Below, in pieces: positions 1 through 8,845 of a stretch of DNA of 46,626 nucleotides (positions within the stretch are counted from its first letter, which is position 1; every line of letters begins with the position of its first letter). This DNA is from Candidatus Syntrophopropionicum ammoniitolerans (GTDB lineage: Bacteria; Bacillota; Desulfotomaculia; Desulfotomaculales; Pelotomaculaceae). The translations under genes and the position numbers were made by a program. The stretch is taken from the NCBI GenBank assembly GCA_013201395.1, contig JABMJD010000015.1, positions 1-46,626 of the forward strand. Reading direction: 5' to 3'. The notes under the pieces are model-generated. The model saw only the letters and a program-made list of their open reading frames with translations. It was not told the origin of the DNA and made no database searches.

Positions 1-1032
1 GTTAGTATTATCGGGGCGACCGGCTATACCGGTTCTGAGCTGGTGCGTATTTTGTACCATCACCCGGAGGTAGAGCTGATGTCGCTGACCACCAGGAGCT
101 ATGTGGGAATGCCGCTCAGCGAGGTGTATCCCCATCTTTTTAAATATAATCATTTAACTTGTGAAAAGGCGGATTTAGCGAAAATTTTTGATATCTCGGA
201 CCTGGTCTTTATCGCTCTGCCCCATGGACATTCCATGTCGGTGGCTCAGGAGGGGGCCCAATACGGCAAAAAGGTAATTGATCTGGGCGCGGATTTTCGT
301 TTCAGTGACTACCGGATTTATGAAAAATGGTACAAGGTGGAGCATCAGGCTAAAAAACTGCTGCCGGAGGCTGTCTATGCACTGCCTGAGGTCAACAGGG
401 AGGAAATAAAGGGGGCCTGGCTGGTGGCTAACCCCGGCTGCTATCCTACCAGCGCTATCCTGGGCCTGGCGCCTTTAATGCAAGAAAAACTTATTGAAAC
501 CGACAGCATCGTGATCGATTCTAAGTCAGGCGTGTCCGGGGCGGGCCGGGGGCTTTCTCTGGGTGCCCATTTCAGTGAGATTAATGAGAATTTTAAGGCA
601 TATAGTGTTGCTGTTCATCGTCATACTCCTGAAATAGAGCAGATATTGGGCCGGATTGCCGGGGAGCAGCTTACCATTACTTTCACTCCCCATTTAATGC
701 CGTTAACCAGGGGTATTCTCAGCACTGCTTATGCCCGGTTGTCGTCGGATACCAGTGTAGAAAGACTGCGCCAGTTGTACCAGGAGTACTATAAGGATGA
801 GTTTTTTGTGCGGCTGCTGCCGGAGGGGACACTGCCCCAGACTAAATGGGTGGCCGGCACAAATCACTGTGACATCGGCCTGACGGTAGATACAAGAACG
901 GGGCGGGTTATTGTGGTCACGGCCATTGATAATATAGTCAAGGGGGCTTCCGGTCAGGCGGTGCAGAACATGAATATTATTTGTGATCTACCGGAAGATA
1001 CTGCCTTGGACGGGCCAGGGGTGTACCCGTAG
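1..1032 (+). CDS. argC: N-acetyl-gamma-glutamyl-phosphate reductase (5' truncated by window edge)
   Basis: NADPH-dependent reduction of N-acetyl-glutamyl-5-phosphate to the semialdehyde, third step of arginine synthesis, cytoplasmic. The frame is open from base 1 and already reads V-S-I-I-G-A-T-G-Y-T-G-S-E-L, the dinucleotide-binding GATGYTG motif that normally sits a few residues from the N-terminus, so only the start codon and a few residues are missing; the internal GTG at 43 is not the true start. The catalytic cysteine is in NPGCYPTS (Cys codon 439-441), and HRHTPEIEQ supplies the conserved histidine region. Length from base 1 (343 codons) fits the family. It heads the arg cluster, 50 bases before argJ; any promoter or ArgR operator lies outside the window. 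Confidence 0.96.
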   Translation, partial: VSIIGATGYTGSELVRILYHHPEVELMSLTTRSYVGMPLSEVYPHLFKYNHLTCEKADLAKIFDISDLVFIALPHGHSMSVAQEGAQYGKKVIDLGADFRFSDYRIYEKWYKVEHQAKKLLPEAVYALPEVNREEIKGAWLVANPGCYPTSAILGLAPLMQEKLIETDSIVIDSKSGVSGAGRGLSLGAHFSEINENFKAYSVAVHRHTPEIEQILGRIAGEQLTITFTPHLMPLTRGILSTAYARLSSDTSVERLRQLYQEYYKDEFFVRLLPEGTLPQTKWVAGTNHCDIGLTVDTRTGRVIVVTAIDNIVKGASGQAVQNMNIICDLPEDTALDGPGVYP

Positions 1033-1082
1033 GACCAGGGTATTGATTGAGAAATATGCGTGCTATAACCGGAGGCTGACTT

Positions 1083-2306
1083 TTGATGGAAAACAATCAT
1101 AATTTTGAAATCGTACCGGGTGGTGTCACAACAGCCGCCGGGTTTTTAGCCGGGGCTGCCTGTGCTGCTATTAAAAAGGTAAATAAACCTGATGTTGCCC
1201 TCATCTATTCTTCAGTTCCTGCCGCTGCTGCCGGGGTTTTTACCCTTAATCGGGTCAAGGCGGCTCCAGTGGTTGTTTCCATGAAGAGACTGGAGAGGGG
1301 ATCTGCCCGGGCAGTGGTGGTAAATAGTGGTAACGCCAATGCCTGCAACGGTACCCAGGGAATGAAAGATGCCCTGGCTATGACTACCGAGGCGGCGGCT
1401 GCTCTTGATATCCCGGCAGATGGGGTACTGGTAGCGTCTACCGGTGTGATCGGCCAAAAGATGCCTATGGGGAAGGTGCTGAAGGGCATCAGAGAGGCTG
1501 TGGGGCAGGTTTCACCCTATGGGGGTAACCATGTGGCCCAGGCCATTATGACCACGGACACCTTTTCCAAGGAGGCTGCTGTGCGGTTGATGCTGGGGGG
1601 GAAGACGGTAACTATCGGCGGTACGGCCAAGGGGTCGGGTATGATTCACCCCAATATGGCCACGATGCTTTGCTTTATCACTACAGACGCAGCGATATCC
1701 GCTCCTTGTCTAAAGAAGGCCTTGCAGCATGCTGTGACCCTCAGCTTCAATATGATTACTGTTGACGGTGACAGCAGTACCAATGATATGGCCCTGATCA
1801 TGGCCAATGGTCTGGCCGGCAACAAGGCGATTGAGGAAGAAAATCCTGATTATATATATTTTAGAGACGCCCTAACAGCAGTCTGCACTAGCCTGGCTCA
1901 GGCCATAGCGCGGGACGGCGAAGGGGCCACCAAAATGATTGAAGTCAAGGTGTTGGGTGCCGCCACGGACCGGGACGCCCGTCTGGCCGCTCGTACGGTG
2001 GCTGGTTCTAGTCTGGTTAAGGCAGCGGTTTTTGGCAATGATGCCAACTGGGGGCGGGTGATTTGCGCCGCCGGGTATTCCGGAGCCTGTTTTGACCCGG
2101 ACAAGGTTGATATTTTTCTTGGTCAGGTGCAGGTGGCCAGAGACGGCGGTTCTCTGGAATTTAGTGAGGAGCAGGCCCTGGAAGAGTTGAAGAAAGACGC
2201 AGTGACAATCACTCTCGACCTGAAATCCGGCGGTTGCGATGCTACTGCCTGGGGCTGCGATCTTTCCTATGATTACGTTAAAATAAACGCCGATTACAGA
2301 ACATAA
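1083..2306 (+). CDS. argJ: Glutamate N-acetyltransferase / amino-acid acetyltransferase (ArgJ)
   Basis: Transfers the acetyl group from N-acetylornithine to glutamate, recycling acetyl in the cyclic arginine pathway; bifunctional members also use acetyl-CoA. The family signature [14 protein letters not shown] is present; the self-cleavage Ala-Thr bond falls at MA|TML (Thr codon 1662-1664), giving alpha and beta chains. Length of about 406 aa is normal. The start is ambiguous: TTG at 1083 (7 bases after GGAGG at 1071-1075) or the adjacent ATG at 1086 (10 bases); the protein differs by one residue. No argE or argA is seen in the window, which agrees with the recycling route. Whether it also uses acetyl-CoA cannot be told from sequence. 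Confidence 0.96.
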   Translation: MMENNHNFEIVPGGVTTAAGFLAGAACAAIKKVNKPDVALIYSSVPAAAAGVFTLNRVKAAPVVVSMKRLERGSARAVVVNSGNANACNGTQGMKDALAMTTEAAAALDIPADGVLVASTGVIGQKMPMGKVLKGIREAVGQVSPYGGNHVAQAIMTTDTFSKEAAVRLMLGGKTVTIGGTAKGSGMIHPNMATMLCFITTDAAISAPCLKKALQHAVTLSFNMITVDGDSSTNDMALIMANGLAGNKAIEEENPDYIYFRDALTAVCTSLAQAIARDGEGATKMIEVKVLGAATDRDARLAARTVAGSSLVKAAVFGNDANWGRVICAAGYSGACFDPDKVDIFLGQVQVARDGGSLEFSEEQALEELKKDAVTITLDLKSGGCDATAWGCDLSYDYVKINADYRT

Positions 2307-2346
2307 CTTTGTTCTGTACAGAATAATTGGTGGTGGGGGAGAGATT

Positions 2347-3234
2347 TTGTTTGATTATGCAGACAGAGCGGCAGTGCTAGTGGAAGCCCTGCCCTACATT
2401 AAGAAATTTTACGGGAAAACCGTGGTCATAAAATACGGTGGGCATGCTATGCTCAATGGGGAATTAAAAGAAGCCGTGCTGACCGACACCGTACTGATGA
2501 AATATGTGGGCATGAACCCGGTGATTGTCCACGGCGGCGGTCCGGAAATAACGGAAATGTTAAAAAGGGTGGGCAAAGAATCCCGCTTTGTCGACGGACT
2601 GCGGGTTACGGATCAGGAAACAATGGAAATTGTGGAAATGGTCCTGGTGGGCAAGGTAAACAAGGAAATTGTAACCAGGATCAACCGCATTGGCAGCAAG
2701 GCGGTAGGTTTGTCCGGCAAGGATGGAGAGCTGTTCGAGGCGGTCAAAAAATACAGCCGGGTGCGTACACCGGAAGGTAAAGAAGAGCAGGCGGATATTG
2801 GTTTTGTCGGGGAGATCAGCCGGGTAAATCCCAGAATTGTGTCTACTGTTATATCTGAGGGTTACATTCCGGTGGTGGCGCCGGTGGCAGTAGGGCAGGA
2901 CGGGCAGGGCTATAATGTCAACGGGGATTATGCTGCCGGTCGGCTGGCCGGGGCTCTGGGTGCCGACAAGCTGATTATTCTTACCGATGTGGCCGGGATC
3001 ATGGCGGATCGTTCTGATCCGACTTCCCTTTTTTCGGTGTTGAAGGCGGATGAAGTACCTTCGTTGATTGACCGGGGAATAATTGAGGGAGGAATGATTC
3101 CCAAGGTAGAATGCTGTCTGGATGCCCTGGCCTGTGGCGTGAAAAACACACATATTCTGGACGGTAGGGAGATGCACTCGATATTGCTTGAATTGTTCAC
3201 TGATAAGGGTATAGGTACCATGGTGGAAAAGTGA
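2347..3234 (+). CDS. argB: Acetylglutamate kinase
   Basis: ATP-dependent phosphorylation of N-acetylglutamate, cytoplasmic amino-acid-kinase family. Motifs: KYGGHAM near residues 29-35 and HGGGPEI near 58-64 for phosphate and substrate binding, and a C-terminal nucleotide-binding region (LTDVAGI, GGMIPKV). It carries the N-terminal helix before KYGG found in arginine-inhibited kinases, and its 295-aa length suits that class, so feedback inhibition by arginine is plausible (inference). Start is TTG at 2347 behind a G-rich ribosome site (GGTGGGGGAGA). It follows argJ by 40 bases and precedes argD by 51 bases, clearly co-transcribed. Confidence 0.96.
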   Translation: MFDYADRAAVLVEALPYIKKFYGKTVVIKYGGHAMLNGELKEAVLTDTVLMKYVGMNPVIVHGGGPEITEMLKRVGKESRFVDGLRVTDQETMEIVEMVLVGKVNKEIVTRINRIGSKAVGLSGKDGELFEAVKKYSRVRTPEGKEEQADIGFVGEISRVNPRIVSTVISEGYIPVVAPVAVGQDGQGYNVNGDYAAGRLAGALGADKLIILTDVAGIMADRSDPTSLFSVLKADEVPSLIDRGIIEGGMIPKVECCLDALACGVKNTHILDGREMHSILLELFTDKGIGTMVEK

Positions 3235-3285
3235 TACTAAAATAGTGAAAAAACAGGTGGCCGGTAACAGTTTTGGAGGTGTCTT

Positions 3286-4482
3286 ATGAATACAAAAGAG
3301 ATTATTAAATTAGGTGACAAATACCTGATGCGCAACTATGGGCGGATTCCCCTGGCTCCGGTAAAGGGGGATGGAGTGCAGCTATGGGATGCAGACGGCA
3401 AGGAATATTTGGATTTTGTCAGCGGCATTGCTGTAAATGCCCTGGGGCATAGCAACCTGTCTGTTGTGCGGGCGATTCAGGAACAAGCGCTAAAGATGAT
3501 GCACTGTTCCAACCTGTACTATATCGAACCTCAGGTACAATTGGCCAAAATGCTGGTAGAAAACAGTGTCATGGACAAGGCCTTTTTCTGCAATAGCGGT
3601 GCCGAAGCTAACGAGGCGGCGATTAAGCTGGCCCGCAAGTATGCTAAAGGCAAACACGGCCCCGAAAAGGTGGAAATCATCACGGCCCGGGATTCTTTCC
3701 ACGGCCGCACCCTTGCTACTATTACCGCCACGGGACAACCAAAATATCAACAGGGTTTTGAACCGCTGCCCGGGGGTTTTACTTATGTGCCTTTCAATGA
3801 CCTGCAGGCTTTGACTGAGGCCATCAGTCCTAAAACCTGTGCGGTGATGCTGGAACCTATTCAAGGTGAGGGCGGGGTAAACGTTGCTGCCAAAGAGTAT
3901 CTGGACGGGGTAAAAAAACTCTGCCGAAAATTTGATGCACTGTTGATTTTTGATGAGGTGCAGACCGGCCTGGGCCGGACCGGGCGCCTGTTTGCTTACG
4001 AGCATTATGATGTAAAACCTGATATAATCACACTGGCTAAAGCTCTGGGCGGTGGTTTCCCCATTGGTGCTATGCTGGCCGGAGGAGAAGCGGCCGATGT
4101 CTTTCAACCCGGGGATCATGCTTCTACCTTTGGGGGCAACCCACTGGCCTGTGCTGCAGCCCTGGCTACCCTGGAAGAGTTAATCGAGGGCGAGGTAATA
4201 GAATATACTAATGTTATTGGGGATCTTTTATATAATGAATTGAAAAAGCTGAGTGAAAAGTATGAATATGTGCGGGAGCTCAGAGGGAAAGGTCTCCTAA
4301 TTGGCATGGAGCTATCAATAGAAGGAAAAGAAATAGTGGACAAATGCCAGGAAAAAGGGTTGTTGATTAACTGTGTGGGCGGCCATGTGCTCCGTTTTAT
4401 TCCGCCTTTAATTGTCAATTCTATCGAGGTAAGACGGGCAATTGGTATTCTAGACGAAGTAATGGCAGAAATAAAAATCTAA
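3286..4482 (+). CDS. argD: Acetylornithine aminotransferase
   Basis: PLP-dependent class-III aminotransferase converting N-acetylglutamate semialdehyde plus glutamate to N-acetylornithine; enzymes of this family may also serve in lysine synthesis. The PLP lysine is Lys252 in TLAKALGGGFPIGAM, with the preceding IFDEVQTGLGRTG motif, and NSGAEANEAAIKLAR for cofactor phosphate binding. 398 aa is typical. ATG start preceded by GGAGGT (3275-3280). Lies between argB and argF in one run of genes. Confidence 0.96.
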   Translation: MNTKEIIKLGDKYLMRNYGRIPLAPVKGDGVQLWDADGKEYLDFVSGIAVNALGHSNLSVVRAIQEQALKMMHCSNLYYIEPQVQLAKMLVENSVMDKAFFCNSGAEANEAAIKLARKYAKGKHGPEKVEIITARDSFHGRTLATITATGQPKYQQGFEPLPGGFTYVPFNDLQALTEAISPKTCAVMLEPIQGEGGVNVAAKEYLDGVKKLCRKFDALLIFDEVQTGLGRTGRLFAYEHYDVKPDIITLAKALGGGFPIGAMLAGGEAADVFQPGDHASTFGGNPLACAAALATLEELIEGEVIEYTNVIGDLLYNELKKLSEKYEYVRELRGKGLLIGMELSIEGKEIVDKCQEKGLLINCVGGHVLRFIPPLIVNSIEVRRAIGILDEVMAEIKI

Positions 4483-4537
4483 CAATAAATTTGCGCCCTG
4501 TAGGTAGGGGCTATATTTAGAAAAGAGGGGGGTAATT

Positions 4538-5479
4538 TTGGGTTTTGGAAAGGTTGATTTGAGAGGGCGTGACCTGGTATGCCTGCATGATTTTGCGCCG
4601 GCAGAAATTGCAGCTATACTGGAGCTGGCCGGGGATCTAAAGGAAAAGCAAAAGAATAATATTTCTCATGCCAGTCTGCAGGGCAAGACCCTGGGCATGA
4701 TCTTCTATAAGTCCTCCACCCGCACCCGTGTTTCCTTCGAGGTGGGTATGTATCAGCTGGGAGGTTATTCACTGTTTTTAAATTCTAATGATCTCCAGCT
4801 GGGACGTGGTGAGACCATACAGGATACGGCCCGGGTGTTGACCCGTTATTTGGACGGAATTATGATTCGTACTTTTGAACATGAAGAGGTGGAGGAGCTG
4901 GCCAGATATGCCGGTATCCCGGTGATTAATGGGCTCACTGATCTGCAGCACCCCTGCCAGATTTTAGCTGATTTGCAGACTATTTTAGAAAAGAAGGGTC
5001 GGCTTAAGGGCCTTAAAATGGCTTATGTGGGTGATGGCAACAACGTTTGTCATTCTCTCTTGATTGGTAGTGCCAAGGTGGGTATGAATATTGCTGTGGC
5101 GGCACCGGACGGTTACAAGCCCGATGAAATGATAGTACGCCTGGCCCAGGATGATGCCGCCGGTACCGGTGCCCAGGTTGATATAGTCACAGACCCGGTG
5201 GAGGCTGTGACTGATGCGGATGTGATTGTCACTGATGTTTGGGCCAGCATGGGACAGGAGATTGAACAGGCTATACGTGCCCGTGTTTTTGCGCCTTACC
5301 AGATTAATTCAACGCTAGTCAGCCATGCCCGGCCTGATTACATCTTCCTCCACTGCCTGCCCGCCCACCGGGGCCAGGAGGTAGCGGATGAAATTATAGA
5401 CGGGCCCCACTCGGTGGTTTGGGATGAGGCGGAAAACCGCCTGCATGCCCAAAAGGCGGTTCTGGCGATGCTGCTATAA
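4538..5479 (+). CDS. argF: Ornithine carbamoyltransferase
   Basis: Makes citrulline from ornithine and carbamoyl phosphate in the cytoplasm, normally as a trimer. Carbamoyl-phosphate motif STRTR at residues 60-64, HPCQ at 138-141, and the C-terminal HCLPAHRGQEV ornithine-site motif are all present; DVWASMGQE supplies the SMG ornithine loop. 313 aa is normal. The start is TTG at 4538 behind AGAGGGGGGT. No carAB is in the window, so carbamoyl phosphate is made elsewhere. Confidence 0.96.
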   Translation: MGFGKVDLRGRDLVCLHDFAPAEIAAILELAGDLKEKQKNNISHASLQGKTLGMIFYKSSTRTRVSFEVGMYQLGGYSLFLNSNDLQLGRGETIQDTARVLTRYLDGIMIRTFEHEEVEELARYAGIPVINGLTDLQHPCQILADLQTILEKKGRLKGLKMAYVGDGNNVCHSLLIGSAKVGMNIAVAAPDGYKPDEMIVRLAQDDAAGTGAQVDIVTDPVEAVTDADVIVTDVWASMGQEIEQAIRARVFAPYQINSTLVSHARPDYIFLHCLPAHRGQEVADEIIDGPHSVVWDEAENRLHAQKAVLAMLL

Positions 5480-5552
5480 ATGGAATTGTAAATTCTGATA
5501 ATGATGATCATCCAATAAAAAATTTTTGTATCGGACAAAGGAGAGAATACAT

Positions 5553-6758
5553 ATGCCGAAGGTAGTGCTGGCTTACTCAGGTGGCCTGGATACCTCGATT
5601 ATTATCCCCTGGTTGAAAGAAAATTACGGTTATGAGGTTATCGCTCTGGCAGTCGACCTGGGTCAAAAGGAAGAATTGGAATCATTAAACGAAAAGGCAA
5701 TTAATACCGGTGCCAGTAAAATTTATATCGAAGATGCCAGGCAGGAATTTGTGGAGGAATACATATTTCCCACGCTTAAGGCCGGTGCTGTTTATGAAGG
5801 CAAGTATCTTCTGGGCACATCAATGGCCCGCCCGCTGATCGCCAAAAAAATGGTGGAAATAGCGAAAAAGGAAGGGGCTGAGGCCGTTGCTCACGGTGCC
5901 ACCGGTAAAGGTAATGACCAGGTCCGTTTTGAACTGGGAATCAAGGCCCTGGCACCGGAGATGAAAATAGTTGCTCCCTGGCGGGAGTGGGATATCCGCT
6001 CCCGGGAAGACGCTATTGATTATGCCAACGCCAGGGGCATTCCCGTGCCGGTGACCAAATCCCGTCCCTATAGTATGGACCGCAACATATGGCATCTGAG
6101 CCACGAGGGGGCAGACCTGGAGGATCCCTGGAATGAGCCCCTGGACGATGTGCTGCTTTTGACAACTCCACCCACCAAGGCACCGGACAAACCGACCTAT
6201 GTAGAAATTGAATTTACGCAGGGTATCCCGGTTAAATTGGATGGGGCGGCGTTGGATTCGGTGGCGCTGATCGAAAAACTAAATGAAATCGCCGGGCAGA
6301 ACGGTGTAGGGATTGTGGATATGGTAGAAAATAGACTGGTAGGGATGAAGTCCCGTGGTGTCTATGAAACCCCCGCCGGTACTGTGTTGTTTAACGCCCA
6401 CCATGAAATGGAGCTCTTGACCCTGGACCGGGCTACCTTGCATTTCAAGGAAATTGTTGCCGCCCGTTATGCGGAGCTGGTTTATGATGGAGTCTGGTTT
6501 TCCCCCTTGCGGGAAGCCCTGGATGCCTTTGTAGATAGCACCCAGAAAACCGTTACCGGCACAGTGCGCATGAGACTCTACAAAGGTAATTGCACTCCAG
6601 CCGGCACAAAATCTCCCTATTCCCTTTACAACCAGGAGCTTTCCACCTTTAGCCGGGATGAAATATACAACCAGCAGGACGCCGAAGGCTTTATCAATCT
6701 GTTTGGTCTGCCGCTGAAGGTGCGCGCGCTGATGGAAAAAAACTCGGGTCTAAGATAG
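5553..6758 (+). CDS. argG: Argininosuccinate synthase
   Basis: ATP-dependent condensation of citrulline and aspartate. The N-terminal PP-loop [10 protein letters not shown] is at residues 7-16, and [14 protein letters not shown] is the family signature. The frame is open further upstream, but ATG 5553 is chosen because AAAGGAGAG (5537-5545) sits 7 bases before it and the protein then begins [11 protein letters not shown] as in homologues (401 aa). It is the last gene before a hairpin at 6766-6801 and a small independent unit, so argH is not immediately adjacent. Confidence 0.96.
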   Translation: MPKVVLAYSGGLDTSIIIPWLKENYGYEVIALAVDLGQKEELESLNEKAINTGASKIYIEDARQEFVEEYIFPTLKAGAVYEGKYLLGTSMARPLIAKKMVEIAKKEGAEAVAHGATGKGNDQVRFELGIKALAPEMKIVAPWREWDIRSREDAIDYANARGIPVPVTKSRPYSMDRNIWHLSHEGADLEDPWNEPLDDVLLLTTPPTKAPDKPTYVEIEFTQGIPVKLDGAALDSVALIEKLNEIAGQNGVGIVDMVENRLVGMKSRGVYETPAGTVLFNAHHEMELLTLDRATLHFKEIVAARYAELVYDGVWFSPLREALDAFVDSTQKTVTGTVRMRLYKGNCTPAGTKSPYSLYNQELSTFSRDEIYNQQDAEGFINLFGLPLKVRALMEKNSGLR

Positions 6759-6765
6759 ATTTACC

Positions 6766-6801
6766 ACAGGGGGCCGTCTGCCAAGGACGGGCCCCTTCTA
6801 T
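6766..6801 (+). terminator. Possible terminator after argG
   Basis: GGGGCC-GTC ... GAC-G-GGCCCC forms a GC-rich hairpin with one bulged base, starting 8 bases after the argG stop. The following tract (TTCTATTTAG) is only weakly T-rich, so it may be a leaky terminator or a processing/stability hairpin. Confidence 0.5.
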
Positions 6802-6825
6802 TTAGGTATGGCAACCAGAGAACCC

Positions 6826-6855
6826 TTGACCTTCCATTAACTAGTATGATATCAT
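6826..6855 (+). promoter_or_regulatory. Putative sigma-A promoter for the 34-codon ORF
   Basis: TTGACC (6826-6831), 18-base spacer, TATCAT (6850-6855). Transcription would begin near 6862, about 40 bases before the small ORF at 6903. Seen by eye only; the spacing is at the long end of the usual range. Confidence 0.4.
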
Positions 6856-6902
6856 TAAAGTTACCATTTAAAAAATAGGTGAATTCATATGGGAGGTATT
6901 TA

Positions 6903-7007
6903 ATGCTATCTGAGGAGCTCATTAATGAAATCCTGACGGACATTGGATTGGAGTCAATTGCTGACGAGGAATCAAAAAAGGAGGCAGTAATAAGTCTTGA
7001 GCCCTAA
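6903..7007 (+). CDS. Small ORF of 34 codons, function unknown
   Basis: ATG at 6903 with GGGAGGT at 6890-6896, an ideal ribosome site; encodes MLSEELINEILTDIGLES followed by an acidic/lysine-rich tail ending in SLEP. It is bracketed by a plausible promoter (6826-6855) and a strong intrinsic terminator (7016-7058), so it forms a unit of roughly 190 nt on its own between argG and argH. The predicted peptide is acidic and helical with no membrane segment. I do not recognise a family; the first half weakly resembles short helical bacterial peptides with a E-I-L-x-D-x-G-L pattern. The alternative is that the transcript acts as a small RNA and the ORF is incidental. Confidence 0.5.
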   Translation: MLSEELINEILTDIGLESIADEESKKEAVISLEP

Positions 7008-7015
7008 AAATCTTG

Positions 7016-7058
7016 AGGGAGTAGGTAAGCAGAAATTACCTATTCCCTTTTAATTTTT
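7016..7058 (+). terminator. Strong intrinsic terminator
   Basis: A 12-bp stem (7017-7028 with 7036-7047, one G-T pair) with a 7-base loop, followed by TTTTAATTTTTATTT. Directly follows the stop of the 34-codon ORF and should stop read-through from argG towards argH. Confidence 0.85.
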
Positions 7059-7060
7059 AT

Positions 7061-7088
7061 TTGCAATATAAAGTGGACATGTTAGAAT
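7061..7088 (+). promoter_or_regulatory. Putative promoter for the 60-aa protein and argH
   Basis: TTGCAA (7061-7066), 16-base spacer, TAGAAT (7083-7088), located just past the terminator at 7016-7058 and 30 bases before the next start codon. A promoter is needed here if that terminator is efficient; the boxes are moderate matches. Confidence 0.4.
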
Positions 7089-7117
7089 TAATAATAAATC
7101 ACATGGGGGTATAAGAG

Positions 7118-7300
7118 ATGGTTGAGGAAAAGGTGGATGGGAACAACACTGAACAACAGGTGCCGATGGAAGAACACCCTTTTTATAAAAATAGACCTCT
7201 AAAAATATTTATGCTATTGTTGACAATAGCGGTTTTCGTTCTTCCTGTCGTCATTATTATTAATATTATTATGGGTAAAAGGGCGTTTTTCTTTTTCTAG
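7118..7300 (+). CDS. Small single-pass membrane protein, unknown function
   Basis: 60 aa: a charged N-terminal half (about residues 1-28, rich in Glu and Asn) and one hydrophobic helix (about residues 30-52, with VFVLPVVIIINIIM) followed by a Lys-Arg and a run of Phe. ATG at 7118 with GGGGG at 7105-7109. It ends 12 bases before argH and would be co-transcribed with it. No family is recognised; charge distribution suggests the N-terminus faces the medium or the cytoplasm with KR near the far end, topology not certain. Coding status rests on the ribosome site, the tight coupling to argH and the clean helix. Confidence 0.6.
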   Translation: MVEEKVDGNNTEQQVPMEEHPFYKNRPLKIFMLLLTIAVFVLPVVIIINIIMGKRAFFFF

Positions 7301-7312
7301 TGAGGTGCAGAC

Positions 7313-8686
7313 ATGACCAAATTATGGGGTGGTCGTTTTCAGAAAGAAACCGACCGTTTGGTGGAAGACTTTCACTCTTCCATTTCTTTTGATCAAAGAC
7401 TATATAAATATGATATAAAAGGCAGTATCGCTCATGCCCGCATGCTGGGTAGTGTTGGTATCATCCAGCCCGACGAGGCGGACACTATCATACACGGGCT
7501 GGAGGAGGTTCTGGCCGACATAGAAGAAGGCCGGGCTGAGTTCTCTGTAACGGCAGAGGATATCCACATGAATGTGGAGCAGCTTTTAACGGAAAAAATT
7601 GGTGTACTGGGTAAAAAACTGCATACGGCACGGAGCAGAAACGACCAGGTAGCACTTGATATCCGTATGTATCTTAAGGATGAAATCGATAACATTAATG
7701 TCCTGCTGCATAAGCTGCAGTTATCGTTACTGAAGCTGGCGGAACAACATGTAGACACGGTAATGCCCGGCTATACCCATTTACAAAGGGCACAGCCTGT
7801 TACCTATGCCCACCACCTGATGGCTTATTGTGAAATGTTTCACCGTGATCAGGAGCGGCTGGTTGATTGTCACAAACGTACAGATGTTATGCCCCTGGGA
7901 GCCGGCGCCCTGGCGGGTACCACCTTTCCCCTTGATCGGCAGTATGTGGCCCGGCAGCTTGGATTTGCGGCCATAACTGAAAATAGCCTGGATGCTGTCA
8001 GCGACCGTGATTTTGCGGTGGAGTTTGTGGCTTCAGCTTCCTTAATTATGGTCCATATGAGCCGTTTATGTGAGGAGATCATCCTTTGGTCCACAGCAGA
8101 ATTTTCTTTTATCGAACTGGATGACGCCTTCAGCACCGGCAGCAGCATGATGCCGCAGAAAAAAAATCCTGATGTGGCGGAGTTGATCCGGGGCAAGTCC
8201 GGCCGGGTTTTCGGTCACCTGCAGGCGTTGCTGACCATGCTCAAAGGACTGCCCCTGGCCTACAACAAGGATATGCAGGAGGACAAAGAGGCACTTTTTG
8301 ATGCTGTGGATACAGTGAAAAAATGCCTGATTACATTTCTTCCTATGCTGGAAACTATACAAGTCAAAAAGGATGTCATGGCTGAGGCGGCTCGGGGAGG
8401 TTTTACTAATGCCACTGACTTGGCTGATTATTTAGTTCGCCGGGGGATGCCTTTCCGCCAGGCCCATAGTACGGCAGGTCAGGTAGTACTATACTGCCTG
8501 CAAAAAAATTTAACACTGGATCAGGTGAGCCTGGAAGAGTACAAGAAATTCAGTTCCCTGGTGGAGGGAGATATCTACCAGGCTATTGATATCAAAAACT
8601 GTGTCAGGTCTAGGAAATTACCGGGCGGTCCGGCGCCGGACATAGTTGCCGGGGCCATAGCCAAAGCCAGGCAGCGTTTAAAATAA
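7313..8686 (+). CDS. argH: Argininosuccinate lyase
   Basis: Last arginine step: argininosuccinate to arginine and fumarate; fumarase/aspartase superfamily, active as a tetramer. The superfamily signature GSSMMPQKKNPD is present, with the catalytic serine at Ser277/278 in the mobile loop, and TARSRNDQVA and HLQRAQP as the other conserved blocks. 457 aa is normal. ATG start with GAGGTG 4-9 bases upstream. It is separated from argG by a small gene, a terminator and a 60-aa membrane protein gene, which is unusual for an otherwise tight arg cluster. Confidence 0.97.
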   Translation: MTKLWGGRFQKETDRLVEDFHSSISFDQRLYKYDIKGSIAHARMLGSVGIIQPDEADTIIHGLEEVLADIEEGRAEFSVTAEDIHMNVEQLLTEKIGVLGKKLHTARSRNDQVALDIRMYLKDEIDNINVLLHKLQLSLLKLAEQHVDTVMPGYTHLQRAQPVTYAHHLMAYCEMFHRDQERLVDCHKRTDVMPLGAGALAGTTFPLDRQYVARQLGFAAITENSLDAVSDRDFAVEFVASASLIMVHMSRLCEEIILWSTAEFSFIELDDAFSTGSSMMPQKKNPDVAELIRGKSGRVFGHLQALLTMLKGLPLAYNKDMQEDKEALFDAVDTVKKCLITFLPMLETIQVKKDVMAEAARGGFTNATDLADYLVRRGMPFRQAHSTAGQVVLYCLQKNLTLDQVSLEEYKKFSSLVEGDIYQAIDIKNCVRSRKLPGGPAPDIVAGAIAKARQRLK

Positions 8687-8757
8687 GGTATTACTAGGGA
8701 CTCTAGACATAAAGGTGTCCGTTTATCCATAGGTTAGCAGAGGAAAACCCCAGGTTT

Positions 8758-8787
8758 TGCGACAGGAGAGAACTCTCGCCTGTCGCA
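8758..8787 (+). terminator. Hairpin, probable terminator after argH
   Basis: Perfect 9-bp stem TGCGACAGG / CCTGTCGCA with an internal GAGA-AC-TCTC that can extend the helix. The T tract after it is weak (TTCTGATTATT), so it may be a partial terminator. It sits in the 159-base gap between argH and the cytochrome gene. Confidence 0.5.
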
Positions 8788-8845
8788 TTCTGATTATTAG
8801 GCTGCATTTAGGAAGAAACTGGTTAATGTTGGAGGGTCGGCTTAT

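Noticed and set aside
2560-3177. Long antisense open frame (about 205 codons) opposite argB
   Set aside because: Shadow of argB: the plus-strand frame carries all acetylglutamate kinase motifs, while the antisense product has no recognisable features or ribosome site.
3490-4119. Antisense open frame (about 209 codons) opposite argD
   Set aside because: argD motifs on the plus strand explain the region; the antisense frame has a nonsense composition.
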